From Elstera sp043721315 (GTDB taxonomy: Bacteria; Pseudomonadota; Alphaproteobacteria; Elsterales; Elsteraceae): DNA of 64,000 nucleotides. Positions within the stretch are counted from its first letter, which is position 1, and each line of letters opens with the position of its first letter. The position numbers were made by a program, and so were the translations under genes. Shown here in pieces: positions 49,238-59,578 of the stretch. The stretch lies in contig JAYSQZ010000036.1 of assembly GCA_043721315.1 (NCBI GenBank), positions 1 through 64,000 on the forward strand, given 5' to 3'. A model generated the notes under the pieces. That model searched no databases and had not been told where the DNA came from. It saw only the letters and a program-made list of their open reading frames with translations.

Positions 49238-50962
49238 TTAGGCTGCGGACTTCGGAGATAAGGTTGCGCCATACTGACGCAGCTCACTCAATAAAGCGCC
49301 AACCTTCCGCATCAGCTTATTAGTTTGATCAAGAACAGTATTCGACGAATCTAGCACAATTCCAGCCTCAATTTCTGTGGTCTCTATAGCCCCGTTCACA
49401 GAAGCCGTTTTTTGAGCAACTGAAGTAGCGCTGTGATCAATTTGAAGAACCGTGCCAGCGATATCGCGAGTCACTTTGTTCTGATCCGTTACTGAAGTCG
49501 AGATCGTATCGGCAGCCGCGCTAATAAGGGTAATGGTTTGGCCAATGCTACGAACGGCACCGACAGCACTGGCAACCGCTGCCTGCATCGAAGAAATTTG
49601 CTGATTAATGTCCTCGGTTGCCTTGGCAGTCTGATTGGCGAGATTCTTGACCTCCGAGGCAACAACGGCAAATCCTTTACCAGCCTCACCCGCCCGTGCG
49701 GCTTCAATCGTCGCATTGAGCGCGAGGAGATTGGTTTGTGCTGCGATAGCACTAATAATCCCCACGACATCGTTAATCCGTTGGGCGGCGCTGCTCAGCC
49801 CTGTAATGGTCGCGTCTGTTCGCTCCGCTTCCTCAACGGCTTGAGCCGCCACGGCCCGACTTTGAACAGACTGTTGCCCCACATCAGCAATAGAGCGTGT
49901 CAACTCTTCAATAGATGATGCCACACTTGTGATCCGCGTCGATGTATCGAACGAGATCACCGCAACTTCTTTCGATTGATTTTTCGTGTCGCCCAATCTG
50001 TGGGTCATGCCTTTAGCAACGTGCGTTAAATCCGTGGAAGAACTAAGCAAATTCTGTACCATTTCTTCAACGGCTTGTTCAATTTTACCAGCAATATCAT
50101 TAACAATTTCACGTTGCTGATCTTGAGATTTCCGATCCTTAATTTCTTGATCTTGGCGTAATTGCCGAACCGCACGCGCGTTTTCGACAAACACTTCGAG
50201 AGCGCGTGTCATCTGCCCAATTTCATCCCGACGTTTGGCTCCCACGATCTTCACATCAAGATCTCCTTGAGCAAGAGCGCTCATGGCACGCTCTATCCGC
50301 CGAATGCCCTGAGATATTTGTAAACCGATACCGAAACTCGCCGAAAACGTAATCAGCAGTGCAAAAACTGAAACAGATAAAATCAACGCTCGAACATCAT
50401 CCGCGATAGATTGTGCTCTTTCGCTTTGCTTGATCATATTTTGAATAGTAAAACTACGAAAACGCTCTAATGGCTCGCGCAGCACGGCGTATTTTGCTGC
50501 CGCTGTTGTAATCAAAGGAGTTGCCAGAACTGGATTGCGCTGGGCCATATCAGTCGCCGCCTTCGCGCTTACAATATACTCATCGACCAATTTCGGTAAA
50601 GTTGCAATCAAATCTTGCTCTTCTTTAATAGAAGAACTTTGCGAAGCCACGTCTTGAACAATTTTCGTTACTAGACTGAGGCGCGTTGTAATCAGAGATT
50701 GAATTTTGCCAATTTCTTCATCTGAACGCCCTAGTCTTTTCCAAACAACAATACTAAACATATCTGATTGCGTATCAGCCACGGCTTGTAAAAGCTCATC
50801 CCCTCTAATCACCGATGGAATATCGACTTTAACAATCTGGTTCGTTGATTTTGTCTGTTGTTCAAGTCCAGACCAGACTGTAAAGCCAATAGCAGCAAGA
50901 GCCATTACAAACAAAATTGGGGAAATTAAAATTTTTGTCTTGATTGCTAGGTTCTGTAACAT
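49238..50962 (-). CDS. Methyl-accepting chemotaxis protein
   Basis: A 574-residue inner-membrane chemoreceptor: TM1 near residues 9-30, a helical periplasmic domain of the four-helix-bundle type (about 32-185), TM2 near 190-212, a HAMP domain (RRIERAMSALAQGDLDVKI), and a signalling domain with the hairpin tip IISAIAAQTNLLALNATIEAARAGEAGKGFAVVA. The ligand domain is not of the Cache type. A strong AGGAGAGGTG lies 6 bases before ATG. Base composition is more AT-rich than the surroundings. A secreted Cache-domain gene lies directly upstream. Confidence 0.93.
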   Translation of the reverse strand: MLQNLAIKTKILISPILFVMALAAIGFTVWSGLEQQTKSTNQIVKVDIPSVIRGDELLQAVADTQSDMFSIVVWKRLGRSDEEIGKIQSLITTRLSLVTKIVQDVASQSSSIKEEQDLIATLPKLVDEYIVSAKAATDMAQRNPVLATPLITTAAAKYAVLREPLERFRSFTIQNMIKQSERAQSIADDVRALILSVSVFALLITFSASFGIGLQISQGIRRIERAMSALAQGDLDVKIVGAKRRDEIGQMTRALEVFVENARAVRQLRQDQEIKDRKSQDQQREIVNDIAGKIEQAVEEMVQNLLSSSTDLTHVAKGMTHRLGDTKNQSKEVAVISFDTSTRITSVASSIEELTRSIADVGQQSVQSRAVAAQAVEEAERTDATITGLSSAAQRINDVVGIISAIAAQTNLLALNATIEAARAGEAGKGFAVVASEVKNLANQTAKATEDINQQISSMQAAVASAVGAVRSIGQTITLISAAADTISTSVTDQNKVTRDIAGTVLQIDHSATSVAQKTASVNGAIETTEIEAGIVLDSSNTVLDQTNKLMRKVGALLSELRQYGATLSPKSAA

Positions 50963-50997
50963 TACTTCACCTCTCCTAATAAGTCCAGTGAGTGAAT

Positions 50998-51030
50998 TTG
51001 GCGGCTTTCGTATCAGTAAAAAGCCGCCAA
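50998..51030. other. Hairpin between the Cache-domain gene and the chemoreceptor gene
   Basis: TTGGCGGCTTT (50998-51008) pairs with AAAGCCGCCAA (51020-51030), an 11-base perfect stem. On the minus strand no T-run follows the stem. It lies between the Cache gene stop (51088) and the chemoreceptor start (50962) and may lower read-through or stabilise the upstream mRNA. Confidence 0.6.
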
Positions 51031-51087
51031 CTCATCTAACAAGAATCCCGAACAGGTGGGATTATCCGGTCCTGTGATTCCGATAAA

Positions 51088-51549
51088 TCAGCGACAAACT
51101 GTTAGCATCGTTTTAGGCTTTTCAATCCACTTAGAGAAGCAACTATATTCATACTCTGTTTCTTTAGTGTAATGGGGCCAAAAATTTTGAGTATAAGCAC
51201 CACCTTTATCAGCGGCTTCAGTAAACTCTTTTTCCATAAAACGACCTCGCAAGTCCTGGAGTTGTTTTAATTCCATTCCACCAATTTCTGGATACTTGTT
51301 GTGAACGGCAATCTTACCATCTGTGTAAAAAACGACACCCATCGGGCTTGAGCCTAATGCCGATGTTTTATCTTTAATCGCTTCTACGGCAGCAGCAGAG
51401 CCTTTTTCTTTAACAAGATTTGTCAATTCCGTAACAACTTTCTGAAGTTGCACGTCGTCGCCAAAATCTGTTCCCGCGAGAACAGCGTGTGGGGCGAAAG
51501 CGAGAACTGCGATTGAAACAGTTCGCACAAAGGCATTCAAACGGAACAT
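51088..51549 (-). CDS. Secreted single Cache-domain (sCache_2-like) protein
   Basis: From ATG 51549, behind GGAGACG, a 153-residue protein with a signal peptide ending at AVLAG and one sensory domain: VVTELTNLVKEKGSAAAVEAI, MGVVFYTDGKIAVHNKYPEIGGMEL, DLRGRFMEKEFTEAADKGGAY and NFWPHYTKETEYEY. This is the layout of the second-type single Cache domain found in receptors, here alone with no membrane or output domain. Its last segment has Cys in EYSCFSKW and MLTVCR. It is upstream of, and in line with, the chemoreceptor gene. Role as soluble ligand sensor is inferred. Confidence 0.7.
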   Translation of the reverse strand: MFRLNAFVRTVSIAVLAFAPHAVLAGTDFGDDVQLQKVVTELTNLVKEKGSAAAVEAIKDKTSALGSSPMGVVFYTDGKIAVHNKYPEIGGMELKQLQDLRGRFMEKEFTEAADKGGAYTQNFWPHYTKETEYEYSCFSKWIEKPKTMLTVCR

Positions 51550-51756
51550 ATACCGTCTCCATAACGAGAATATCGACTCTCGTACATTATCATCTCGCTT
51601 CCCGATGAAAATAGCATATTTCAATAAATCTAAAAAATTAGACCTCTCATTCCGCCCCACAATACCATTATATGAATCTTAAATGTATTTAAGACGATAA
51701 AAAATCGTTAGGGGAGGCTTTGAGAAAAAGCCGAACTATCTTTGCCGTTGGGCCAT

Positions 51757-51794
51757 CCCGACTGTGTTTGGCGAAAAATAGCAACACAGTCGGG
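51757..51794. terminator. Perfect 12-base hairpin downstream of the oxidase gene
   Basis: CCCGACTGTGTT (51757-51768) pairs perfectly with AACACAGTCGGG (51783-51794) around a 14-base loop. No T-run follows on the minus strand, so it is a weak terminator candidate for the oxidase gene that stops at 51840. The rest of the gap 51550-51839 is AT-rich and shows no gene. Confidence 0.5.
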
Positions 51795-51839
51795 TCGTCA
51801 CGGGTTTACGGCCAGGGCTTCTTTGGTGAAGGACTAATT

Positions 51840-53660
51840 TTAGGTCCCTGGAAAATAACTGTAGGCGGCGGGATTAATGGAAAGGGGCGTTAATCCGTTC
51901 GCATCTGGGTTCAGTGTCCCCCCTGCTGAAATGATAACGCCTGCTACCGCGTTCAGCGCGGTCTGAAGTCCACCTTCGATCCACCCCGACGTCCAGGCTA
52001 AGCAATCACCCGCCAAGTAAACGCCCGTATCTCGATTAGGGGCAAGACATTTCTGATAGTCGTAGAACATAGTCTGAACGTAGGGATCTTGGCCAGGTTG
52101 GCTTAACTTGAAGGCACCGCTAAAATAGGGGGCGGATTGCCAATCGGCATAAAGAATGTTTCCTGGCCCAATCGGCTCCAGATTACTCGCGAAAGCCGCG
52201 TAATCCGGTCCCATCTCTGCGAGAAGAATCAGAAGCCCTTGATACAGGGCGACGGGATCAACCGCACCGCCAGCTTGAGAAATTCCGAGGGCTTGCTGTT
52301 TGACGGCATTATCTTCCCAAGTATAGGTAATAAAGCAAACGCCCGTGTTCTGTTCGCCATAATCCAGAGTGTAGATTTGCTGAATGGCCGTATCGGACAA
52401 CATAACCCGAGTGGCATTCGGATTGTTTGCCCAGTATTTTTCGATGCGAGCGGCGACTTTGATGGACGAAACGACATGTGTCCGCTTTACGGCTTCAGCA
52501 GTGTCGGCTGAAAGTTGTGGTTTATAAAAGGGTGAGTGCGTTCCTGCTGAACTTGAAAACTGCGTAATATTCGTCTTCATCTCCATGGATCGCGTCGTCG
52601 TGGCGACGACGAGGCGTTGATACGGCCCAAAACTACCCGTCGGCCCGGTTAAGAAGAAGCCGATTGAAACATGTTGGGTCAAATCATACTCAGAGACGAG
52701 ATTGATCGGTGTGTTGAGCTTGAGCGTAAAGTTATTCGGATATTGTGCGCTACATTGCTGCACAAGAGTGGCAGGGAGCGAGCGAATACCAACTTGAAGG
52801 AAATTCTGCGACGTTTCCAACTCATTGACAACAAGCCGCATGATTTCTGTAAAGCCAACCGGATACAGCGGGCCAAACCCACCAGACCCAATCCCCAAAG
52901 CTCCAAACTTGTCGAAATCGGAGAAGGTCCAGGCGGTGTTTCCGGGAATTTTATTGCCATCGGTGCCGGTGAAAATATCAAACAAAGCACCGTAAAAACT
53001 GTTCTGACCGAATAGGTCGATATACTGCTGCCAAGCTGCGGTTGCGGCGGCGGTATTTCCCTGCTTTAGTAAAGCGGTAATGGCAACGGCACTTTCTAAG
53101 ACTGTATTTCCATTGTTATCTTTTAGCCCCTCAGCGCAGAAAGCCCCCCACCCGATGAAGACCGTCCCGAATCCGGGCGGATACGCGGCTTGGGAACTCA
53201 GCCACTCATTGCTCGTCCCTTTGTAAGAAACGAGCGTTTGAACAACCCCCGGATCGGGAAATGGCGGTAGCGAGGCGATGCCCCCCGGTGCGATTCCCAA
53301 AGTTTCCAGGTACCAGTTCATAATGAACTCGGAGGGGGGAAAGCGCATTGCCCCGAGTTCGGCCAGATCGCTCGTTGCCCCTGGAAACAAAACAGAATCG
53401 GCGCGGCCCCCCACTTGATCCAAAGCATCGAACAAGTCAACCGTGGCTCCAGCGCGCAAGAGTTCATAGCTCGCACACGCCCCAGAAACACCCGCACCAA
53501 TAACGGCGATACGTGTCCCCGCAGGAATACTGCCGAGAGGACGATTGTAAATACTATTGAAAGACAGCCATTGGTCGTATGAAAAATTAGGCGTATCAAT
53601 ATACGGATGGCTAGTGATGGCATCGGCGGCTGTTGAGCGTATATTCGGGATATGAGCCAT
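51840..53660 (-). CDS. Flavin monoamine / L-amino acid oxidase family protein
   Basis: A 606-residue FAD enzyme. The dinucleotide-binding motif is IAVIGAGVSGACASYELLRAG (about residues 50-70; GxGxxG visible in its first half), followed by LFDALDQVGGRADS, and the C-terminal FAD contact is GVYLAGDCLAWTSGWIEGGLQTAL. No signal peptide is seen. Such enzymes oxidise amines or amino acids to imines and hydrogen peroxide. The substrate is unknown. A consensus AGGAGG site precedes the ATG. The gene belongs to the lower-GC block with the chemoreceptor and Cache genes. Confidence 0.85.
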   Translation of the reverse strand: MAHIPNIRSTAADAITSHPYIDTPNFSYDQWLSFNSIYNRPLGSIPAGTRIAVIGAGVSGACASYELLRAGATVDLFDALDQVGGRADSVLFPGATSDLAELGAMRFPPSEFIMNWYLETLGIAPGGIASLPPFPDPGVVQTLVSYKGTSNEWLSSQAAYPPGFGTVFIGWGAFCAEGLKDNNGNTVLESAVAITALLKQGNTAAATAAWQQYIDLFGQNSFYGALFDIFTGTDGNKIPGNTAWTFSDFDKFGALGIGSGGFGPLYPVGFTEIMRLVVNELETSQNFLQVGIRSLPATLVQQCSAQYPNNFTLKLNTPINLVSEYDLTQHVSIGFFLTGPTGSFGPYQRLVVATTTRSMEMKTNITQFSSSAGTHSPFYKPQLSADTAEAVKRTHVVSSIKVAARIEKYWANNPNATRVMLSDTAIQQIYTLDYGEQNTGVCFITYTWEDNAVKQQALGISQAGGAVDPVALYQGLLILLAEMGPDYAAFASNLEPIGPGNILYADWQSAPYFSGAFKLSQPGQDPYVQTMFYDYQKCLAPNRDTGVYLAGDCLAWTSGWIEGGLQTALNAVAGVIISAGGTLNPDANGLTPLSINPAAYSYFPGT

Positions 53661-53940
53661 TTATAGAACCTCCTGAGGTGTTTCACAAAGAGCATCGTCA
53701 CGTCTAGCGCGCTATTATCTCGCTTTTAAGCTTACTTAAGAGCGGATTAGATGTTTTAGATTCAATAAAAATGCAAGGAACGATACTATGATCGCCCCTG
53801 ACATTGAATTTTAACATTCTCTAGCTTGTGACGGATGCAAGGATAAAATTTTTTCCCTATAAAAGATAGTCAGAAGGGCAAATTCTGTTTTGACGATATT
53901 TCCTTGGTAGTTTCAGCTTTAGCGGCGCATCCCTACCCTG
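53661..53940. other. AT-rich gap between the oxidase and icd genes
   Basis: No gene is visible in these 280 bases. The sequence is markedly AT-rich and should hold the oxidase promoter near its left end (CGCTATTATC around 53709-53718 is AT-rich but not a clear -10 box on the minus strand) and the 3' region of icd. No convincing terminator stem was seen. Confidence 0.4.
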
Positions 53941-55431
53941 TTATTGCCCTTGCGCGGCGGTGTAGCCTGGCGTGCCGTTGAAGCGGTAGAGCATCTCCAT
54001 TTTAATTGCGGGCAAACCGGCTTGCGCCAGAGCCTGCATCAAGCCTGGCACGAGGGCGGGGGAAAGGCTCGCGTTGGGGGTCAGCATGAACCGGCAGCGC
54101 CAATGGTCGGTGCAGAAGGTCTCGTCCCGTCCGTTCGGCCAGACTTTGACCCCCCGGTTGGTGATGACCGCCAGGGCAAGGCCCGGCGTGGCCTGAGCGG
54201 CGCTTTGCACTGCTTTGGCGAGATCAGCCGGCGTGCCATCCGACCAATGCACGAAAAGATCGACGCCATCCATACGCTTGTCTGCCTTCGGCAACCGCGC
54301 AGGCGGCGGCGGTACGGCGGGCAGCGGTTGGCTTAAGCGCAGATCGAACTGTTGCGGCTGTTGACCGAGGCGGGCGATAACGGCCTGGGCAAACCCCTGC
54401 GTGCCAACGCAAATCTCCGAGCGATCAGCCGCAAAAATGTCGGGCGTGTGAACCCCGTCCTCCAGAGTCCGCAACCAAGCGGCTTCGATACGGGCGGCGA
54501 TGTGCGTTTGCCCGTTTTGGGCCAGCATCATAATGGCAGCGCAGAGCAGGCCGGAGGGATTGGCCTTATCTTGCCCGGCAATATCGGGGGCCGAGCCGTG
54601 AATGGCTTCGAACAAGGCACCGTGACTGCCGATATTCGCCGACCCCGCCAACCCGACGGACCCCGCGATTTCCGCCGCAACGTCCGACAGAATATCGCCG
54701 TAGAGGTTCGGCAGAATAATCAGCTTAAACCGTCCCGGCTGATCGGCCAGTCGCGCCGCGCCAATATCGACGATGAGATGTTCGGTCTTGATTGCCGGAT
54801 AGAGCGCCGAAATCTCGTCGAAGACCCGGTGAAACAACCCATCGGTTAGTTTCATAATGTTATCTTTGGTGAAGCAAGAAACCTTATTGATTCCCGCCGC
54901 CGCCGCCACATCGAACCCATACCGCACGATCCGTTCCGTGCCGGGGCGGCTGATGAGCTTTAGGCACTGCACTACCTCGTCGGTATGTTGATGCTCGATC
55001 CCGGCGTATAAATCCTCCTCATTCTCGCGAATGATGATTACGTCCAAATCGGGGTGCCGGGTAGGCACGACGGGGTGCAGCGCCCGGCAGGGGCGGATGT
55101 TGGCGAACAGACCAAGGGTTTTCCGCAAGGTAACATTAACGCTTTTATAACCGCCGCCTTGGGGCGTGGTGATCGGGCCTTTCAGGAGCAGTTTTGTCCG
55201 GGCAAGGCTCGCCCAAGCTTCGGCGCCAATGCCCGTCGGCTCCCCCGAAAGATACGCGCTCTCGCCAATCGTCACCACTTCCGGCGCGAGTTGCGCCCCC
55301 GCTGCGGCCAGAATAGCCAGGGTCGCCTGCATAATCTCAGGGCCGATACCATCGCCCGGCGCAATCGTTATGGGCAGCGGCAAGGTTCCGGTCGGGGGCA
55401 AGGCGGCGGTGGAAAGCGGGTGTCCGTCCAT
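53941..55431 (-). CDS. icd: NADP-dependent isocitrate dehydrogenase
   Basis: A TCA-cycle enzyme of 496 residues, the long homodimeric class found in Rickettsiales, Thermus and some Rhodospirillales. It has ITIAPGDGIGPEIM at the N-terminus, GGYKSVNVTLRKTLGLFANIRP for substrate binding, IIRENEEDLYAGIEHQ, and LPNLYGDILSDVAAEIAGSVGLAGSANIG with the metal-binding Asp residues. The last ~150 residues are an extra C-terminal domain with VHWSDGTPADLAKAV. It is divergent from a LysR-type gene. Confidence 0.9.
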   Translation of the reverse strand: MDGHPLSTAALPPTGTLPLPITIAPGDGIGPEIMQATLAILAAAGAQLAPEVVTIGESAYLSGEPTGIGAEAWASLARTKLLLKGPITTPQGGGYKSVNVTLRKTLGLFANIRPCRALHPVVPTRHPDLDVIIIRENEEDLYAGIEHQHTDEVVQCLKLISRPGTERIVRYGFDVAAAAGINKVSCFTKDNIMKLTDGLFHRVFDEISALYPAIKTEHLIVDIGAARLADQPGRFKLIILPNLYGDILSDVAAEIAGSVGLAGSANIGSHGALFEAIHGSAPDIAGQDKANPSGLLCAAIMMLAQNGQTHIAARIEAAWLRTLEDGVHTPDIFAADRSEICVGTQGFAQAVIARLGQQPQQFDLRLSQPLPAVPPPPARLPKADKRMDGVDLFVHWSDGTPADLAKAVQSAAQATPGLALAVITNRGVKVWPNGRDETFCTDHWRCRFMLTPNASLSPALVPGLMQALAQAGLPAIKMEMLYRFNGTPGYTAAQGQ

Positions 55432-55498
55432 TTTGAAATCTCCTAGGGGTGAGCGCTCGTTAGATCCATCCTGCCGAGGTTGCGATATTTAATGAAAT

Positions 55499-55519
55499 TG
55501 ATAGCGTTGAATGTTATCA
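55499..55519. promoter_or_regulatory. LysR-type operator candidate between icd and the LysR gene
   Basis: TGATA (55499-55503) and TATCA (55515-55519) form a dyad with an 11-base spacer, the typical T-N11-A geometry of LysR-type binding sites. It lies in the divergent promoter region between icd and the regulator gene. That the regulator binds here, and controls icd, is inference. Confidence 0.55.
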
Positions 55520-55528
55520 TCAAAAATA

Positions 55529-56395
55529 ATGATGACGTCGTATCCTCTCGATCCCGACCTGCTCGTGGCCTTTCGCGCCGTGGTAGAAACCGGCAATTTC
55601 ACCCGCGCGGCGGAACGGCTGCGGCGCAATCAATCTACGTTGTCGATGCAGATTAAACGCTTGGAAACCGCCGTTGGCGATCGGCTGTTGGAGCGCGGAG
55701 CCGGAACGGCCCTTAGGCTGACGGCGCGGGGGGAGATTGTGCTCACCTACGCGCGGCGGCTGCTGGCGCTGCAAGAAGAGGCTTTCGCGGCGCTCCGGGA
55801 TGGTGATTTGCAAGGCACCGTGCGGCTGGGAACCCCGGAAGATTTTGCCACGGCGCATCTGCCGCAAGTGCTGGCCGATTTCGCCCGCTCGCACCCCCAG
55901 GTCGCGCTGGAAATCACCTGCGATCTCACTTTGAACCTGCTGGACCGCCTTGGGCGCGGCGAGTTCGATTTAGCGTTGATCAAGCGCGAACCGGCGGGGG
56001 ACGCGGGCGGCGTGCCGGTTTGGCGCGAGCCGCTCGTGTGGGTCACGGGCGATGCCGATTTGCCGCGCCGGGCTGGGCCGCTGCCATTGGCGCTGTCCCC
56101 CCACCCTTGCGTTTATCGACGGCGCGCGCTGGCGGCCTTGGGCGCGTCGGGCAGGGCTTGGCGGCTGGCCTATACGTGCGAATCCCTCGCGGGAACCCTG
56201 GCTGCTGTGCGGGCGGGGCTTGGAATCACTGTTTTGCCGCGCGATATAGTGCCGAGGGGGCTGATCCACCTCGATAGTATGGCCGATCTCCCCCGCCTGG
56301 CCGAAACGGAAATTGCGCTCATTACGGCACCCGATCCGTCACGCCCGGCGCTGCGACTGCGGGACCATATGATTGCGGCACTGGAGCGGGCGTAA
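55529..56395 (+). CDS. LysR family transcriptional regulator
   Basis: A 288-residue regulator from ATG 55529 (ATG 55511 six codons upstream would start inside the operator-like dyad). The N-terminal winged helix-turn-helix reads DLLVAFRAVVETGNFTRAAERLRRNQSTLSMQIKRLE (core NFTRAAERLRRNQSTLSMQI). The C-terminal effector domain is the periplasmic-binding-protein type, with LQGTVRLGTPEDFATAHLPQVL. Divergent from icd, which may be its target. The effector is unknown. Confidence 0.92.
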   Translation: MMTSYPLDPDLLVAFRAVVETGNFTRAAERLRRNQSTLSMQIKRLETAVGDRLLERGAGTALRLTARGEIVLTYARRLLALQEEAFAALRDGDLQGTVRLGTPEDFATAHLPQVLADFARSHPQVALEITCDLTLNLLDRLGRGEFDLALIKREPAGDAGGVPVWREPLVWVTGDADLPRRAGPLPLALSPHPCVYRRRALAALGASGRAWRLAYTCESLAGTLAAVRAGLGITVLPRDIVPRGLIHLDSMADLPRLAETEIALITAPDPSRPALRLRDHMIAALERA

Positions 56396-56461
56396 ACCCA
56401 CAAACTTGCAGCGGTGAACGATCAACCCCCTTGAAACACCGCAAGGATGGCCTTATCTCTC

Positions 56462-56488
56462 GTGGCACTCGCTGGGGGTGAGTGCTAA
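56462..56488. promoter_or_regulatory. CIRCE element (HrcA operator) of groES-groEL
   Basis: GTGGCACTC (56462-56470), 9 bases, then GAGTGCTAA (56480-56488). The right arm is the consensus and the left arm differs from TTAGCACTC at two or three bases. It lies about 50 bases before groES. HrcA repression with heat induction follows from the known role of CIRCE; hrcA is not in the window. Confidence 0.85.
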
Positions 56489-56537
56489 CAAAGGCTCCCT
56501 CTGGCCCTATCATCCGTCCCTTGAAGGAGGAGATCGC

Positions 56538-56828
56538 ATGTCTTTTCGTCCGTTGCATGATCGAGTTTTGGTGCGTCGCATCGAGCAGGAAGCAAAAACC
56601 GCTGGTGGAATTATCATCCCCGATACCGCGAAAGAAAAGCCGCAACAGGGTGAAGTCGTCGCCGTTGGTCCGGGCGCACGCAACGAAAAAGGCGAAGTTG
56701 TTGCCTTGGACGTTAAGGTCGGCGACCGTATCCTGTTTGGAAAATGGTCGGGATCGGAAGTAAAGCTCGGCGCTGAAGAGCTGCTGATCATGAAAGAATC
56801 CGATATTCTTGGCGTTCTAGCTGCTTAA
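56538..56828 (+). CDS. groES: Co-chaperonin GroES
   Basis: GroES caps the GroEL ring. From ATG 56538, after AAGGAGGAG, the protein has 96 residues: MSFRPLHDRVLVRRIEQEAK at the start, the mobile loop KTAGGIIIPDTAKEKPQQG, and GDRILFGKWSGSEVK at the end. The frame is open upstream through the CIRCE region but without homology. It lies 40 bases before groEL. Confidence 0.98.
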   Translation: MSFRPLHDRVLVRRIEQEAKTAGGIIIPDTAKEKPQQGEVVAVGPGARNEKGEVVALDVKVGDRILFGKWSGSEVKLGAEELLIMKESDILGVLAA

Positions 56829-56868
56829 AGCGCTTAAACGCTTCCCCGATTTCTAGGAGAGTAAAACA

Positions 56869-58512
<1,644 letters not shown>

Positions 58513-58537
58513 CCTCCCCATCGTCTTAAGTCTGAAG

Positions 58538-58572
58538 CCCCCGCCGGATCCGTCCGGCGGGGGTTTTCTTTT
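58538..58572 (+). terminator. Intrinsic terminator of groES-groEL
   Basis: CCCCCGCCGGA (58538-58548) pairs with TCCGGCGGGGG (58553-58563) around TCCG, followed by TTTTCTTTT. It is a strong 11-base GC stem. It also sits close to the end of the convergent DUF3553 gene. Confidence 0.92.
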
Positions 58573-58580
58573 AGGCATTG

Positions 58581-58769
58581 CTAAAGATCGTCCAGGTCCA
58601 CCAAGTCGAGCGAGACGACTGAAAGATTCAGCACGACTTTACCGCATTCCTCGAAATTAACCGTTACGCGATCGCCCACGACCGACTGAACTTGGCCTAG
58701 ACCCCAGTCCGGGCAGGCGGGGTGGCGCACGGTGCAGCCCGGCGTCAGGAGGGCTAAAATTGCACTCAT
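58581..58769 (-). CDS. DUF3553 domain-containing small protein
   Basis: A 62-residue protein from ATG 58769 (a GTG at 58796 would add nine residues). It has a TPGCTVRHPACPDWGLGQVQSV start and GDRVTVNFEECGKVVLNL, which is the DUF3553 pattern, a short SH3-like or tudor-like barrel also seen in UvrD-type helicase C-termini. Function unknown. It is divergent from chpT. Confidence 0.8.
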   Translation of the reverse strand: MSAILALLTPGCTVRHPACPDWGLGQVQSVVGDRVTVNFEECGKVVLNLSVVSLDLVDLDDL

Positions 58770-58799
58770 AACATTTCTCACTATAAAAGACGGCACATG

Positions 58800-58815
58800 T
58801 TAAGGGAATCTTCAA
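58800..58815. promoter_or_regulatory. CtrA-box-like site between the DUF3553 gene and chpT
   Basis: TTAA (58800-58803), seven bases, then TTCA-A (58811-58815) matches seven of eight bases of the CtrA consensus TTAA-N7-TTAA. It lies in the divergent promoter region 80 bases upstream of chpT. A CtrA feedback on its own phosphotransferase gene is plausible but unproved. Confidence 0.4.
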
Positions 58816-58894
58816 ACCTAAAGTGGCCTTATGCAAGCTAAAGCTCTGATCTGAAATCTGGCCTAACCTCGCCAGAGAAAGAAGTGCATCAAGC

Positions 58895-59578
58895 ATGGAT
58901 ACCTTTCACACCTCGCTTCCGTCGGTTACGGTCGATCTATCGTTTCTCCATTTGGTTGTCAGCCAACTCTGTCACGATCTCGTCAGCCCGATTGGCGCGG
59001 TCAACAATGGGGTCGAGTTGATTGAGGAGTTGGGATCGACACCCGATAGCGAAGCCTTCGATTTGATCGCGCAAAGCGGGCAGGCGGCGGCGGCCAAGCT
59101 GCAATGCTTTCGGTTGGCCTGGGGCCGGGGTGGGGCAAGCAGTGATACCCGCCTAGCCGATGTGCGCCAAGTTCTCATAGACTATTTCGCAGGCGAAACC
59201 CGTATTGGTTTGCACTGGCCTGCCGATGCCGCCACCGAGGCTGTTGATTACGCGCCGGGCGCTCTGCAACTGCTGCTGAATAGCGTGTTGGCGGTCGCGA
59301 CCACGCTAACGCGCGGCGGGCAGATCACCGTGCGCGTGCAGATTGCCGATACGGGTGCGCCGTTCGAGATTGATGCGGAGGGCCAGAATCTGCGTGTGCC
59401 CGATGTTTTGCCGGAGCTTTTGGCCGGGCGTGCGCGTGCGCCATTGGATCATCGCACTGTGGCGGCAGGCTTCGCCTCGGTGCTGGGGCAGGCTTTGGGT
59501 GTGCCTTTGAGCATCTCGCAGCTTTCGCCCGAACTCATCAGGATTGCCGGGAAATTACCCATTCTGTCATTTCCCTGA
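58895..59578 (+). CDS. chpT: Histidine phosphotransferase ChpT
   Basis: ChpT passes phosphate from CckA to CtrA and CpdR in the alphaproteobacterial cell-cycle and motility relay. The 227-residue protein has the dimerisation helix VVSQLCHDLVSPIGAVNNGVELIEEL, with phospho-acceptor His27 (CHDLVSP), then a degenerate ATPase-like domain without ATP-binding motifs. It stands immediately before the che operon, which fits the known control of flagellar genes by CtrA in this class. Confidence 0.92.
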   Translation: MDTFHTSLPSVTVDLSFLHLVVSQLCHDLVSPIGAVNNGVELIEELGSTPDSEAFDLIAQSGQAAAAKLQCFRLAWGRGGASSDTRLADVRQVLIDYFAGETRIGLHWPADAATEAVDYAPGALQLLLNSVLAVATTLTRGGQITVRVQIADTGAPFEIDAEGQNLRVPDVLPELLAGRARAPLDHRTVAAGFASVLGQALGVPLSISQLSPELIRIAGKLPILSFP

